NCBI GenBank assembly: GCA_964017235.1
Contig: OZ024928.1
Span: 85,989,566-86,053,565 of the forward strand
DNA from: Sabellastarte sp. h YS-2021
Taxonomy: Eukaryota > Annelida > Polychaeta > Sabellida > Sabellidae
Direction: 5' to 3'
DNA: 64,000 bases
Positions 1-10,019 of this stretch are shown one piece after another (the first letter of the stretch is position 1; each line of letters begins with the position of its first letter). A program made the translations under genes and the position numbers. A model generated the notes under the pieces. It did no database searches. It saw only the letters and a list, made by a program, of their open reading frames with translations, and had not been told where the DNA came from.

Positions 1-450
1 AGTCCTCATATAATACCTTAGAAAAAAGGACTTGAAGAAAGTCTAGGGTTGAAATATTGTTTATTTTAAGCATGATTGGTTGCTAATCTGCTGATGTTAC
101 ATTCAAACACTGTAAATGATTTAGCTGATGAAAAGGGAGAATGAAAATAAATATTATTTTGTAACTGTTAAGGCCATCTTAATAGATTATTATATTATTG
201 CTGATACACATACTTGTTGACTCTTCAACCTACTGGTTTCCTAACATACCCCCTTCCCTACCCCAAAATGTAAACAAATAACCTAGATTTTTTTCACCAC
301 TGACCTATCGGAAGACTACTGTTATTATATTTGGTAAAAAAGAATATTCTGTCTTTCTTACAAAGCAAGCAGAAAAACGATTATAATCGATAATCGATTG
401 CTCAGAGTTACCGATTAATCGATTCTGATTTTTTAGACCGATTCCTAACA
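1..450. other. AT-rich sequence, no gene recognised
   Basis: No coding signal is seen. Around 376-427 there is a cluster of ATCGAT/CGATTA words in both orientations. These resemble the terminal words of the hAT-type MITE at 11064-11480, so a decayed relative is possible but not shown. Confidence 0.4.
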
Positions 451-1677
451 CTAAACAGCAGGCTTACAGATTCTGGGGAAGGCACTGTTTAATTTTGCCG
501 CATCGTTGGGCCATGTATTTACAGATTTCCTAGGCCTCAGAGGGTCTGTAGGTTCTGCAGGATGGATGCCATACCATCTATTCTGTGATTTTGGTGGTCT
601 AAGAAATTGATCCACATGGAGTCCTCCGGGTTCACTAGACTTGGAGGGGTAACCCTCGAGCAACACTAAATTCAAAGTTTCTAGTTTACGACATAACCAG
701 TCTTCAGGTGGAAGGTCTACAGAAACTTTTCCCACTGGTTGTGCACAGTGTCCTACCCAGGGGTTATCAGATTTTGAGGAAGGGGAATACTCCAAGTCGG
801 GGATGTGTGTCCACCCCATGAACGCTCTCACTCCTCTTACAGTTTCTCTATAGTTCTGTTCTTCACTCAGTACTTTGTCGGAATCCCCGGCTTCAAAATC
901 CGGTTCTTCTTCCGGGTCTGATACTTCCCCTTCCTCAACAGGTTCCGGAGGCAGGTAATTGGAACTGGAGACCGGAACAGAGTGAGATAACAGGTCACCA
1001 TAAGACACCGGACCGGGCTGAGAGAACACCGGTTCGGTAGAGTCAATGTATGCTTCTGGTTCCGGGTAAATGTTTTCCAGAGGAGAAGTCATGCCCACAC
1101 TTGTAGTAGTTGTAGTATAGCTAGTTCTATCCGGACCGGAGGCCGGACCGGCCTGGCCAGAAGGAACAGCTGAAAGTAGAAAGGGGGCTTGAGATAGAGA
1201 ACCTGCGGGAGGTGCATGAGAAACCGGTGCCTTGACCGGTGAGAATGTAGGCTGTTGGGGACGCTGTCCCATAGTTATTAATGCTTCAAGCCTAGCCATG
1301 CGCAGAGACCATTTCTCGTCCAAATCCTGTAAGTCTTTCTTAAAGGAAGGCTGAGGTAAGGACAGATCTTGAGAAGTAGATAAAGAAGATGAAGCACCCA
1401 CCGACTTGTCCTGATCCACTGAAGACAAAACAGTAACAGTACTGGGATCAATAAGGGACTCACACTCTAGTTTCTTTTCCTTTCTGATTTTATAAGTAGG
1501 GGTTGAAAGTTGTAAAACCTGCTCCGGCGTTAGCAACTCACAAAATTCGCAAGGTAGTTTCTTCACGCATGCGTCATCCCCCAGACTTTTGTCCCTGCAT
1601 CGAGCACACCTAGAATGTAGGTCAAATGAAGCCATAATATGGCCACAGGCTCCCTTCTTTTGTCCTGGTGATGCCAT
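451..1677 (-). CDS. DIRS-type gag-like protein, 408 residues
   Basis: The start is at 1677. The N-terminus MASPGQKKGACGHIMASFD is followed by a Cys-rich motif (CARC, then CEFC at about residues 24-47) and LTPEQVLQLSTPTY. This matches, residue for residue over long stretches, the start of the gag-like ORF at 10913 (MSSPGQRRGSCGHAMAGFD). The middle is Pro/Ser/Thr-rich and acidic (EPVEEGEVSDPEEEPDFEAG). The C-terminal part has Trp and Pro motifs of the kind seen in this family's first ORF. It presumably encodes the particle or nucleic-acid-binding protein of the element, inferred from position and relatives. No host function is suggested. Confidence 0.6.
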   Translation of the reverse strand: MASPGQKKGACGHIMASFDLHSRCARCRDKSLGDDACVKKLPCEFCELLTPEQVLQLSTPTYKIRKEKKLECESLIDPSTVTVLSSVDQDKSVGASSSLSTSQDLSLPQPSFKKDLQDLDEKWSLRMARLEALITMGQRPQQPTFSPVKAPVSHAPPAGSLSQAPFLLSAVPSGQAGPASGPDRTSYTTTTTSVGMTSPLENIYPEPEAYIDSTEPVFSQPGPVSYGDLLSHSVPVSSSNYLPPEPVEEGEVSDPEEEPDFEAGDSDKVLSEEQNYRETVRGVRAFMGWTHIPDLEYSPSSKSDNPWVGHCAQPVGKVSVDLPPEDWLCRKLETLNLVLLEGYPSKSSEPGGLHVDQFLRPPKSQNRWYGIHPAEPTDPLRPRKSVNTWPNDAAKLNSAFPRICKPAV

Positions 1678-1982
1678 GATAGATAAAATATCCGTATATC
1701 ACACCAAGAAAAACAACACACTGAAATTAAGGTTATATATCCAATTTGAAAACTTTGTGAAAAAATTCACTACTTCCTAATCGCGCCAAACGAAAAAGAT
1801 GCTATGACGTCACGTCCCTCTGGCGAATAAAGCAGGAACTAGGCCACCTGGCGAGTGGAGTGGAGTGTACCGGTCCGGCCGGAGGTGAAACTCAGGACGT
1901 CTTTTTCTGGCGTTTGGCGGGACCGGCTGGCGCCGGACAATAGCTATCGTCTGTTAGGTAAGATGTATTAACGCAATGAAAA
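451..1982 (-). mobile_element. DIRS-type retroelement fragment (gag-like end plus terminal repeat)
   Basis: This is a fossil fragment of the same broad family as the element at 6354-11645. It consists of a gag-like ORF and a terminal repeat at about 1785-1982. The terminal repeat shares with 11027-11645 the words GCCAAACGAAAAAGATGC, TATGACGTCACGT, GACGTCTTTTTCTGGC and GATGTATTAACGCAAT, in the same order and orientation. The reverse transcriptase, RNase H and recombinase parts are absent, so this is a partial copy. The right end abuts a repeat of the 168-bp core family, which suggests insertion into such a repeat. The two elements differ widely in the gag region, so they are different subfamilies. 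Confidence 0.75.
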
Positions 1983-2782
1983 GGTCATTTATGGTAAGCA
2001 TTTTTGTGCTTTGCATTTTTTGCGAAAAATTAGAAAATTCAAAATGGCTGCCACAGTTTTGCAAGATATAAGTATTTCTCTGTTTTGCAATTTTGCAAAA
2101 AAATCGAAAATTCAAAATGGCCGCCAATTTTTTGAAAATTGGAATTGCTATTCTGCAGAGATCTTAATAAATCTTAATAAATCTTAATATGTGTGCCAAC
2201 TTTGGTTGAAAAAAGTGAAAAACTAAGTGAACTGGAGGACTAAAACACTGTTTTTGACATTAAGGCGACCTTAAGATTGCAGATACAGGGCTAAAACTTC
2301 GGCATGTGAAAGATTATCAAAAAGTAGCTGAATAAGTTATTCCAACAAAACGCCGAAATCCTAACCGTTTTTGAGATACAGACCAAGTACCCATTTTAAA
2401 AAAATTTACGAAAATAAAACGCCTCCCATTCAGGCATCTATGGTCCGATTGATGAGAAAATCCTTTCCGACCTTGGAAATTTGGTCTAGAATGTACCTGA
2501 TAAATTTTATAGCACAGGTGTGTGTTTTTTTTTCCGAAACGCGATGACGGGGTGTTTTGGAGTTATGCTTAAGGTTACCTTAAGTAAAGCTTAAGGTCTG
2601 CGCAAAGTATCCCAAAAATTTTTCCTGCCCCTATACTTTTAAAGAAAGATAAGAAGGAAAGAAAAATTTAAAAGGCTAAGAAGTTATTATAGGGAGACCA
2701 TAATCCTGCGGCGGTGGCGGCAGTGGTGATCAGTCGAACTTCAGTGAAAACAAATAAGCGTCCCTGACGGGCCGCTTAATTA
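1983..2782 (+). repeat. Tandem-core element copy A (mosaic; matches 58588-59177)
   Basis: 2180-2782 is a direct copy, about 95% identical by eye, of 58588-59177. Both include the 3' terminal hairpin AAGCGTCCCTGACGGGCCGC (2756-2775) and the end AATTA. 1990-2160 is of a different type: two units of the 168-bp family (AAAATGGCNGCC, GATATAAG, TTTTGCAA words) also found at 34229-35330. The copy is therefore a mosaic, with one core type joined to another element's 3' end. Its 5' end is lost next to the DIRS fragment. Confidence 0.8.
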
Positions 2783-3027
2783 ATTGCCTCTAGGAATTTC
2801 TGTATGTTGTGCCAAATTGGGTTGCTTATTTTAAGTAGAAATGACAATATTGCTCCCTTAAAAAAACACTGTAAAAGGTTACTTCATGGAGATATTTCTG
2901 TTTAAACCTTTTTACAGCTTGCATTGTGTCAAAGCAGATTTTAATCAATAAAAATCTACATCGTTGTGCATGAACAACCACAGATAACTTGAAATAAGGC
3001 TTTTGTGGTCAAGTTATGCTAAAGTAT
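2783..3027. other. Unassigned spacer before the LINE
   Basis: AT-rich, with no ORF and no repeat recognised elsewhere in the window. The last seven bases, AAAGTAT (3021-3027), recur right after the LINE poly-A (5696-5702). They may be a target-site duplication, blurred by the A-run. Confidence 0.4.
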
Positions 3028-5698
3028 AAAAAAAATGAAAAACAACAAATCTCCTGGGATAGATGGCCTGTCATCAGAATTTTTCAAAGTATTCTGGGGT
3101 AAATTAAAGCATTTTACAGCCAATGTGATAAATTCATGTTTTTTCAAAGGCTGCCTTTCAATATCTATGAGGCAGACAGTGATAACATGTCTACCTAAGG
3201 GACAAAAAGATAGAAATTTATTAAAGAACTGGCGTCCTATTTCACTGTTATCGGTAGTCTATAAATTGGCATCTGCCACTATAGCTGAAAGGTTAAAATC
3301 CACTCTACCGCATATTATTTCGAGTCATCAGTCTGGCTTTCTATCTGGCAGAAGTATAGCAGACTCAACAAGGCTTGTATATGATTTAATGAGCCATACA
3401 GAAAAAAATAAAATTCCAGGACTTTTAATGTTGATAGATTTTGAGAAAGCATTCGATTCTGTATCTTGGAGTTTTCTTTACAAAGTGCTAGACTTTTTTG
3501 GCTTTGATAATGACTTTATTAATTGGATAAAGCTTTTTAATAATAATGTTATCGCGTATGTCATTCAATGTGGATTCCTGTCTGACCCAATACCAGTGAA
3601 AAGGGGCTGCAGACAAGGAGACCCAATTGCCCCTTATTTATTTCTATTGGTTGCTGAAATTTTGAGTCGTATAATTGAAAATTCTTCATCAATAAAAGGT
3701 ATTACAATTGGTAAACATAACTACAAGCTTACACAATTTGCAGATGACACAACTATTTTTTTGGACGGGAGTACCAAGTCTTTACAGGCAACTCTTAATG
3801 TCTTGGAAACCTTTGGGAGCATCTCAGGTTTAAAAATGAACACTGAAAAAACTAAACTCATCTGGATTGGCAGTAAAAAACATTGCAAAGAAAAGTTAAA
3901 TGTTTCATCTAAACTGCACTGGGGGGATTCTGACTTTAACCTTCTTGGAATTGATTTTTCGATTGAACTAACACAAATGCCAGAACTAAACTATGAAAAG
4001 GCAATACTAAGAGCAAAACAAACTCTTAATTCATGGCAACACCGTTACTTAACACCAATTGGAAAAATAACAGTCATTAAAACATTGATTTTATCAAAAT
4101 TTACCCACCTATTTTTGTCTGTGTCAACCCCTCCTCAATTGATCAACACACTTAATAAACTGCTATTTAGTTATATTTGGGATGGCAAGCCAGATAAGAT
4201 AAATAGACAACAAATTTGTAAAAAAATCTCAGATGGAGGACTTGCAATGATCCATGTGTACAACTTTGAAAGGTCACTTAAAATAAGATGGGTAAAACAT
4301 ATCATTTCTGGCCGAAACTGTGCATGGCTGACTTTATTAAATCATGAAATTAAAGACCTGAATAAGCTGGCCCTTCTTGGAGGGGATTGGCTCAATCATC
4401 GAATATCAAATTTAAATCCATTTTGGAAAACCGTATTTTCATATTTTATGGAATTATGTAGAAAAGTAAAAGTCCATTCTCGTCAAGATATCGTTTCTAG
4501 TAGCCTATGGTTCAACACTCACATTGGTACTGACAATCTTTTCTTTCCAGACTGGTTTAAGCACGGTATATATAGTATTGGAGATATTATTCATACAAAT
4601 GGAAACATTTTAAGTCTACCAGAAATGAAGAATAGGTATAACTTTTCAATTAACTTTCTTAACTACTTTACAGTTAAGAAAGTACTTCAAAACTTTATTA
4701 CACTTTACCAGCAGAGCAATACATTCGGCTTTCAGAGACCATTTATCCCATTTCATATAAAAGACTTGCTACTTCCAGGACGTGGACATAAATCTGTTTA
4801 TTTTCAGCTACAGCAGAAAATAAATAAACCACGGAAAAATGAATTAAAATGGTGCTTAGAATTAGACATTGTACAGGATAATGACTTTTGGAAACAAGTT
4901 TATAAGATCTGTTTCTGTGCTATAAATGATAATGAATACATTTGGTTTCAATACCGCGTACTATATCGTATCCTGGGCGTAAATGAGCTATTAGTTAAAA
5001 TGGAAAATGCAGAGAATGATACGTGTAGGTTATGTCATTGCCATGTGGAGTCGCTAACCCATTTATTTTCTGAGTGTACTGTCACAAATGCATTATGGAA
5101 TAATGTTGTATCCTGGATAGAAACAAAAATATCAATAAAGCTTCATCTGGATAAGATATCAAAAACTCTGGGATATCTTGAACAGGATAACTTTTTCTGG
5201 CCACTAAACTTTTTTTTAACTATTACTAGGTATTATATTTTTACTTGTGCATATAAACATCAAGACCCAAACATATACTGCCTTCAGAATACAATGAAAC
5301 AAAAGTTCTTTGAACAGGAGATGCTATCAAGGGTCAATAATACAAATGAAAGATTTGAAAAGACTTGGTCTCGTTGGTGTAAAATTCTAAAAAATGACAC
5401 TCAATAGTTGGATATTTCTCTCTGATGGATACCAGTTGGAAAATGTAGAGCAGTACTTCAGTTTTTACTGAGAACATTAAGATGTAATGCATATTTTTCA
5501 AGAAAAAACAAGTAAATGATATAACTTCAGTATTGTAAACCGGTTATAAACAGGTTTGTGCTTTCCTTTTAGTGAATACGTCTCTGTCCGTGTCTTTCTT
5601 GTTATTGTCCTTGTGATTTTCATGTTCTGTATATACATGTTTATATATATAATGTAAAATATCAAAAATATCAATAAAAAAAAAAAAAAAAAAAAAAA
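3028..5698 (+). mobile_element. 5'-truncated L1-like LINE with poly-A tail
   Basis: A retroposed copy lacking ORF1, the endonuclease and the start of the reverse transcriptase. It holds the ORF at 3035-5407, about 260 bp of 3' UTR, and a run of 24 A at 5675-5698. AAAGTAT is found on both sides (3021-3027 and 5696-5702), consistent with target-primed insertion although the A-run makes this ambiguous. The open frame over 790 codons argues for a fairly young insertion. A much older relative lies at 19385-19790. Confidence 0.85.
3035..5407 (+). CDS. L1-like LINE ORF2 fragment: reverse transcriptase and C-terminal zinc knuckle
   Basis: The product copies LINE RNA into DNA at a nicked target. The first Met is internal: the family motif KNNKSPGIDGLSSEFFK lies at residues 2-18, so the N-terminal endonuclease and the first part of the RT are missing. 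RT motifs in order are WRPISLLSVVYK (66-77), the first catalytic Asp in LIDFEKAFDSVSW (133-145), RGCRQGDPIAPYLF (190-203) and the catalytic FADD (235-238). A connection region with many Trp follows. A C-x2-C...H-x4-C knuckle (CRLC...HLFSEC) lies at about residues 663-680, as in L1/Tx1-type ORF2. No internal stop is present. Without its 5' part it cannot encode a complete ORF2. Confidence 0.85.
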   Translation: MKNNKSPGIDGLSSEFFKVFWGKLKHFTANVINSCFFKGCLSISMRQTVITCLPKGQKDRNLLKNWRPISLLSVVYKLASATIAERLKSTLPHIISSHQSGFLSGRSIADSTRLVYDLMSHTEKNKIPGLLMLIDFEKAFDSVSWSFLYKVLDFFGFDNDFINWIKLFNNNVIAYVIQCGFLSDPIPVKRGCRQGDPIAPYLFLLVAEILSRIIENSSSIKGITIGKHNYKLTQFADDTTIFLDGSTKSLQATLNVLETFGSISGLKMNTEKTKLIWIGSKKHCKEKLNVSSKLHWGDSDFNLLGIDFSIELTQMPELNYEKAILRAKQTLNSWQHRYLTPIGKITVIKTLILSKFTHLFLSVSTPPQLINTLNKLLFSYIWDGKPDKINRQQICKKISDGGLAMIHVYNFERSLKIRWVKHIISGRNCAWLTLLNHEIKDLNKLALLGGDWLNHRISNLNPFWKTVFSYFMELCRKVKVHSRQDIVSSSLWFNTHIGTDNLFFPDWFKHGIYSIGDIIHTNGNILSLPEMKNRYNFSINFLNYFTVKKVLQNFITLYQQSNTFGFQRPFIPFHIKDLLLPGRGHKSVYFQLQQKINKPRKNELKWCLELDIVQDNDFWKQVYKICFCAINDNEYIWFQYRVLYRILGVNELLVKMENAENDTCRLCHCHVESLTHLFSECTVTNALWNNVVSWIETKISIKLHLDKISKTLGYLEQDNFFWPLNFFLTITRYYIFTCAYKHQDPNIYCLQNTMKQKFFEQEMLSRVNNTNERFEKTWSRWCKILKNDTQ

Positions 5699-6353
5699 GT
5701 ATGGCAAGGGATTTAATTTTACTAAGTATGGCCACAGAAAACTTTGTGGACATTTTGATAGAAAAAATACAAGGGTTCTTCAGAGAGGGTCACTTCTCAC
5801 TCATAGTTAAATATGGTTATATTGGCACACTAAAAAAAAGTAAAGAATCAAATAATTATTCGTGCTAGTTGCAGATTTTTTGAGGGAACAATATCTATGC
5901 ATGAGGTCCCATATTTATTATTTAGATGTTAATTCCATTTACCAAGTTATACTGTGGTTGTGAACTAATTCTTGCCCTAGTTTTGAATTCAGGAGATTGG
6001 GATACCATGTTACTCCTTTCCCAAGCAGAACAGACATTAATAACCCCTCATAGTGAAGAGTATCAAAACTACTCATGCCCACGAATCTGCCCATGATGTA
6101 AGTTATTAATATACTTCTGATATGATGATGACATTTTCTAGACATGGGGCTCTACTTTTCTTGCCCTCTAGAACCGTGGCACAACCCCCCAAAACATTGA
6201 AAATGTTCTTTTTACTGTAAAATTTGTCTGAAATGGCTTGTATGACCGATGGTCCAGTTTTCATGTATTATCACGAGTTTTCGTGTGTTTGCAACATATT
6301 TAACAATATCTCTCAGCCAATATTAAACGAAATTTCTTCAAGTGAAAACTGAC
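5699..6353. repeat. Dispersed repeat, copy 1, left part (interrupted by the DIRS element)
   Basis: About 6240-6353 matches, in inverse orientation, about 17276-17400 (words GGTCCAGTTTTC, GTTTGCAACATATTTAACAATATCTC, CAGCCAATAT, AAACTGACAAAAT). The match resumes after the DIRS element at 11646. The GGCTCTAC / GTGGCAC words at 6149-6184 also recur inverted near 16740-16870. 5699-6140 is AT-rich and unassigned. Confidence 0.65.
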
Positions 6354-6575
6354 AAAATTGCAAATTTAATAAGTAAATTAAATTTTTATAAGTTAATACC
6401 CTATCCAATGGACAATTGCTTTACCGGTCGGCGCGACTGGTCCCGCCAAACGGCAGAAAAAGACGTCCTGTATATAATACCGGCAGGACCGGTCAGGAGA
6501 GTGCATTCGCCAGGTGGTGCATCGTACTTCCTCTTCCTGTCTAGACAACGTGACGTCATAGCATCTTTTTCGTGT
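6354..6575 (+). repeat. DIRS left inverted terminal repeat
   Basis: The sequence from CCTATCCAATGGACAATTGC (6399) through AGAAAAAGACGTCCTGTATA to TGACGTCATAGCATC is the reverse complement of 11027-11055 plus 11481-11625. About four mismatches are seen near the CGGTC...CGCCAAA stretch, with few elsewhere. The outer 45 bases (6354-6398) are not in the right repeat but recur, complemented, in the internal complementary region. Confidence 0.85.
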
Positions 6576-6636
6576 CTAATCCTAGTAAGACCCCTAGTAA
6601 GCTGATAGCGGGGCCGGTTGGGTGGGCCTTGCCTGT

Positions 6637-6733
6637 CCATTGGATAGGGTATTAACTTATAAAAATTTAATTTACTTGTTAAATTTGCAATTTTATTGCG
6701 TTAATACATCCTATCCAATGGACAATTGCTGAA
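6637..6733. repeat. DIRS internal complementary region (circle-junction template)
   Basis: The first half (6637-6698) is the reverse complement of the element's left end (6353-6414), with one mismatch seen plus the A at its outer edge. The second half (6692-6733) is the reverse complement of the right end (11604-11645). The halves overlap by the shared AAAAT/ATTTT. This end-to-end fusion is the classic layout of DIRS elements, where the region is thought to template closure of the circular DNA intermediate. Confidence 0.8.
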
Positions 6734-7165
6734 TAACTACCACTTGGTAGGCGGGTAAGCAGCTAGGGACCTATGTGAACTCATAACAAAACAAAATTGT
6801 ACAGGCCCATTTGACCTAGGGTTAGAGAACTCTGAAAGGTCAGGGTCGGCCAAAAACTCACCGGGAGTCTACCGACGTTGCCCCCCCCCCCTTTTTCTTT
6901 CCTTCCAGAGTCGGTCTGAGAAGGGAAAGATAGAGAGAGAGAGGGGCTGAGTTCAGTCCCAGAAGAAATAAACTTCCCAAGGGAAGCAAGTCACAGTTTT
7001 TTTTTTTTTTGTTTTTTTTTGAAAATATATGTACATATTTACATTATGTACATATCTAACATATTTACAATATGTACATATTTACATATATACAATATCT
7101 CCTCACTTCTGGGCCTGGTGGTGCACCTGTTGGGCAGCCACTACAGGTCCCAGATGGAAAAGCTC
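6734..7165. other. DIRS non-coding segment between recombinase end and internal complementary region
   Basis: Holds a C-run (6881-6890), purine-rich AGAGAGAG, a T-run (6998-7018) and an ACATATTTACA-rich low-complexity stretch at 7028-7096. No coding signal is seen. Confidence 0.5.
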
Positions 7166-7169
7166 AGAG

Positions 7170-8150
7170 TCTGCCCAGGCAACATCCTTCAAATAGAATT
7201 GGGTGAAAGTGTTGTGAGATTTCCAGTGGCAGGCTGACAAGATCTGATCTAAGGAGATAAAGTCTTAGATGCGGCAAAGGCCCTAACATCATGGGCTTTA
7301 ACCTGATGTAAGGAGAGGGCCTCCTGGTCAGAGAGCTCATAGCACAGAATGACCGTCTGTTTGATCCATGAGGAGATGGTGGCAGGTGAGATGTCTTTGT
7401 CGAACCCTTTCTTGAAGGAAACAAAGACTAACTCCTTATTCTGCCTGAGATCTGAAGTCCTGTCCAAGTAGTAGCGCAGGGCTCTAACTGGACATGGGGA
7501 CCTGTCACCTTTGAGTGACCTGTCCAGAGATGGTGCCAGGGCTGGAATGACCACTGGAGCCACACTATCTGGACCCTCCTTAGCCAGCTGATTCTTGGAC
7601 AGGAAGCTGGGTGAGGGGTACAAAGACACCTTAGACCAGTCTGACTGGTGTCTGATGTTCTTATGTAACCAAGCATGGATCTCACTCCTGCGTTTACCTG
7701 AACCCAAGGCCAACAAGAAAACAGTCTTGAAAGTTAGATGTTTCAAGGAGGCCTCTTTTAGGGGTTCAAAGGGAGCCTTTGTGAGCTGGTGTAAAACCAG
7801 TGAAAGGTTCCAGGAGGGGATGCCCCTCCTGCCCTTAGGTCTGTCTCTATGGAAACTATCCAGGAGACGAGTGAGATTCTCATCTTTGCTGACATTAATG
7901 GTGGAATTGCCCAGTTTGTCAGCAATGGCTGATCTGTAGCCATCAATAGTGCCTGGTTGTAACTTCTTCTCTTGAAACAAGTGCAGGAGGAAGTCAGCAA
8001 TGGCTTTCAGAGGTGGTGCCCTGAAGTCCACCTGATTACTGAGGCACCACTTTGTAAAAATGGTCCACTTTGCCTCATAGACAGATCTGGTTGATCTTCT
8101 TTGAGGAGCTTCAATTCGTGCTGCCACTGCCTCAGAGAAGCCTTGCTCCT
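7170..8150 (-). pseudogene. DIRS tyrosine recombinase region
   Basis: The domain would integrate the circular DNA copy by strand exchange. The N-terminal SAM-like part carries STRSVYEAKWTIFTKWCL and GTIDGYRSAIAD. The catalytic Arg motif is ALGSGKRRSEIHAW (about 7660-7715). The H-x-x-R box is in KAHDVRAFA (about 7250-7300). The Tyr-bearing end (HNTFTQFYLKD type) is recognisable at about 7180-7235. The set Arg...HxxR...Tyr defines the family. As part of a fossil element it is not expected to work. Confidence 0.8.
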
Positions 8151-8229
8151 TGATTGCTGAGGCTCTAGGAGCCAGGCATGCAGGTTCAGATTCGACAGGT
8201 TCCTGTGAAGGATCTGGTTGAATGGCTGA

Positions 8230-8965
8230 GACACTAGGTTGGGTATGCTGGGCAGACACAGTGTGATCTGGCTTGACATTGCTACCAGGTCCCAAAACCA
8301 GGGCATGTTGGGCCACCCTGGAGCAATCAGAATTATTCTGTTGCAGGGGTAGTCCTGGAGCTTCTCCACCACTTTGCCCAAGATGGCTGCCGGTGGGAAG
8401 GCGTATGGGTCCAGGTCCTCCCAGGAGAGGCTGAGTGCATCCACTGCCCAAGCCTGGGGGTCTGGTACCGGTGATACAAACTGTGGTAGTTTGTTGTTGA
8501 ACCTGGTGGCAAACAGGTCCACTTGTGGCTGATACCACCTTGAACATACAGCTTGGAACACTTTTGGATGAAGTGACCACTCTGTTTGAATGGTCTGGCC
8601 AAGCCTGGATAGCTTGTCTGCTATCATGTTCAGCCGGCCGGGGATGTGACGTGCCCTGAGGGTTACTTGCTGCCTGGTACACCAGGACAGTATTCTCCAC
8701 AGTACGGCACACAGAGAGCCTGATTTCATCCCCCCTTCTTTGTTGATATAGGCAACCACTGTTGTGTTGTCTGTAGCTACCAACACTGTCTTGTCGAAGA
8801 CTAGGGTTCGAAACTCTTTTAGAGCTAGAAATACTCCTGTCAGCTCCAAGTGGTTTATGTGTAACTTGCTCTCTGGTAGGGACCACTTTCCCCTTGCAGT
8901 GTGCTCGTCTAAGTGAGCGCCCCACCCTTCTTTTGATGCGTCTGTAAAGATTTGCAGAGCATGTT
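8230..8965 (-). pseudogene. DIRS RNase H and following domain
   Basis: RNase H starts at LQIFTDASKEGWGAHLDE (about 8965-8910), followed by INHLELTGVFLALKEF and the catalytic-type VATDNTTVVAYIN, and ends near IADKLSRLG (about 8605). The next stretch, with VDLFATRFNNKLPQFVS, DALSLSWEDLDPYAFPP and ILIAPGWPNMPWFWDL, is the conserved region that follows RNase H in DIRS elements. It would degrade the RNA strand during reverse transcription. Confidence 0.8.
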
Positions 8966-9112
8966 TTAGAGGGTGTAATGGTTGACCTAGAAGCACATTG
9001 CTTTCCTCCAGCCACCTCCTTAGATGGGGGTGGAGGGATTTGGGGACCGGGATCACCTTTTCCAGTGACTCTGGCACCCTCCAGTTGTTTTTCAAGTGCC
9101 ACTGTATGGGTC

Positions 9113-9811
9113 TCATGTGTAGTCGCCTAAGTGGACTTGTTTTTCTGTTGCTGTGAGTAGACCTATGAGGGACATGAATTTTCGGACCGGGCATACCGGA
9201 TCCGACAGTATTGATCTGATCTTGTCTGTCAAGGTCTGCCAATGTTCCTCTGTTGGTCTGACCCTGCCCTCCTTCAGGTCGAACTGGTAACCTACGAAGT
9301 TGAAGACCTGCTGTGGGACCAGTTCTGACTTTTCCCTGTTCACCAGCCACCCTAGTTCCTGGCACAGTGTGACTAGGGTTTGAGTATGCTGGAGACAGGT
9401 GTCGTGGGTAGGGGCTCTCACCAGCCAGTCGTCTAGGTACTGATGGATCCTTATACCCTTTTGAAGTGCCATGAGTTTGACCTCTTTGGCCACCACTGTG
9501 AACTCCATGGGGGCTGTGGACAGGCCAAAGGGAAGGGCTTTGAACTGGTAGGACCAACCCTGGAGGTGAAAACGCATGTACTTCCTGGACTGACTGTGAA
9601 TTGGTATGTGGAAGTATGCGTCTTTGAAATCTATGGATGTCACCCACTCCCCTGTCTGTAGGGAGGTTCTTATTGTCTCTGGGGTCTCCATCTTGAACGA
9701 CTCTGTGTGTAAAAAGGTGTTCAAGGTGCTCAGGTCTAGGATCGGTCTCCACCGGTTGTTGGGTACCAAAAATAGCCGGTTGTAAAACCCCAGTGAGTTT
9801 GGATTTTCCAC
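9113..9811 (-). pseudogene. DIRS reverse transcriptase region
   Basis: Seen motifs: NRLFLVPNNRWRPILDLSTL, the first catalytic Asp in VTSIDFKDAYFHIPI, FKALPFGLSTAPMEFT, and the active-site YLDD in IHQYLDDWLVRAP, followed by the thumb-type LGWLVNREKSELVPQQ and FVGYQFDL. This is the LTR/DIRS type of reverse transcriptase, clearly distinct from the LINE enzyme at 3035-5407. Confidence 0.85.
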
Positions 9812-10019
9812 CAGTTCGACTGCATTTTTGTTTATCAGCTGATACAGTGCCTCTAAAAGGAAGGCCTGTTTGGTTGGATTGTGTTAGTTGCTTATTACAG
9901 TCGGTGACCTTGTCAAGTGGGGTCTGAACCGGAAGGGGAGTGTGTAACCCTCCCTCAGAATGTTTACCACTTTTGGACTTGAACCCAGGGTTTCCCATTT
10001 CTCCCAACACTGGTTTAAC

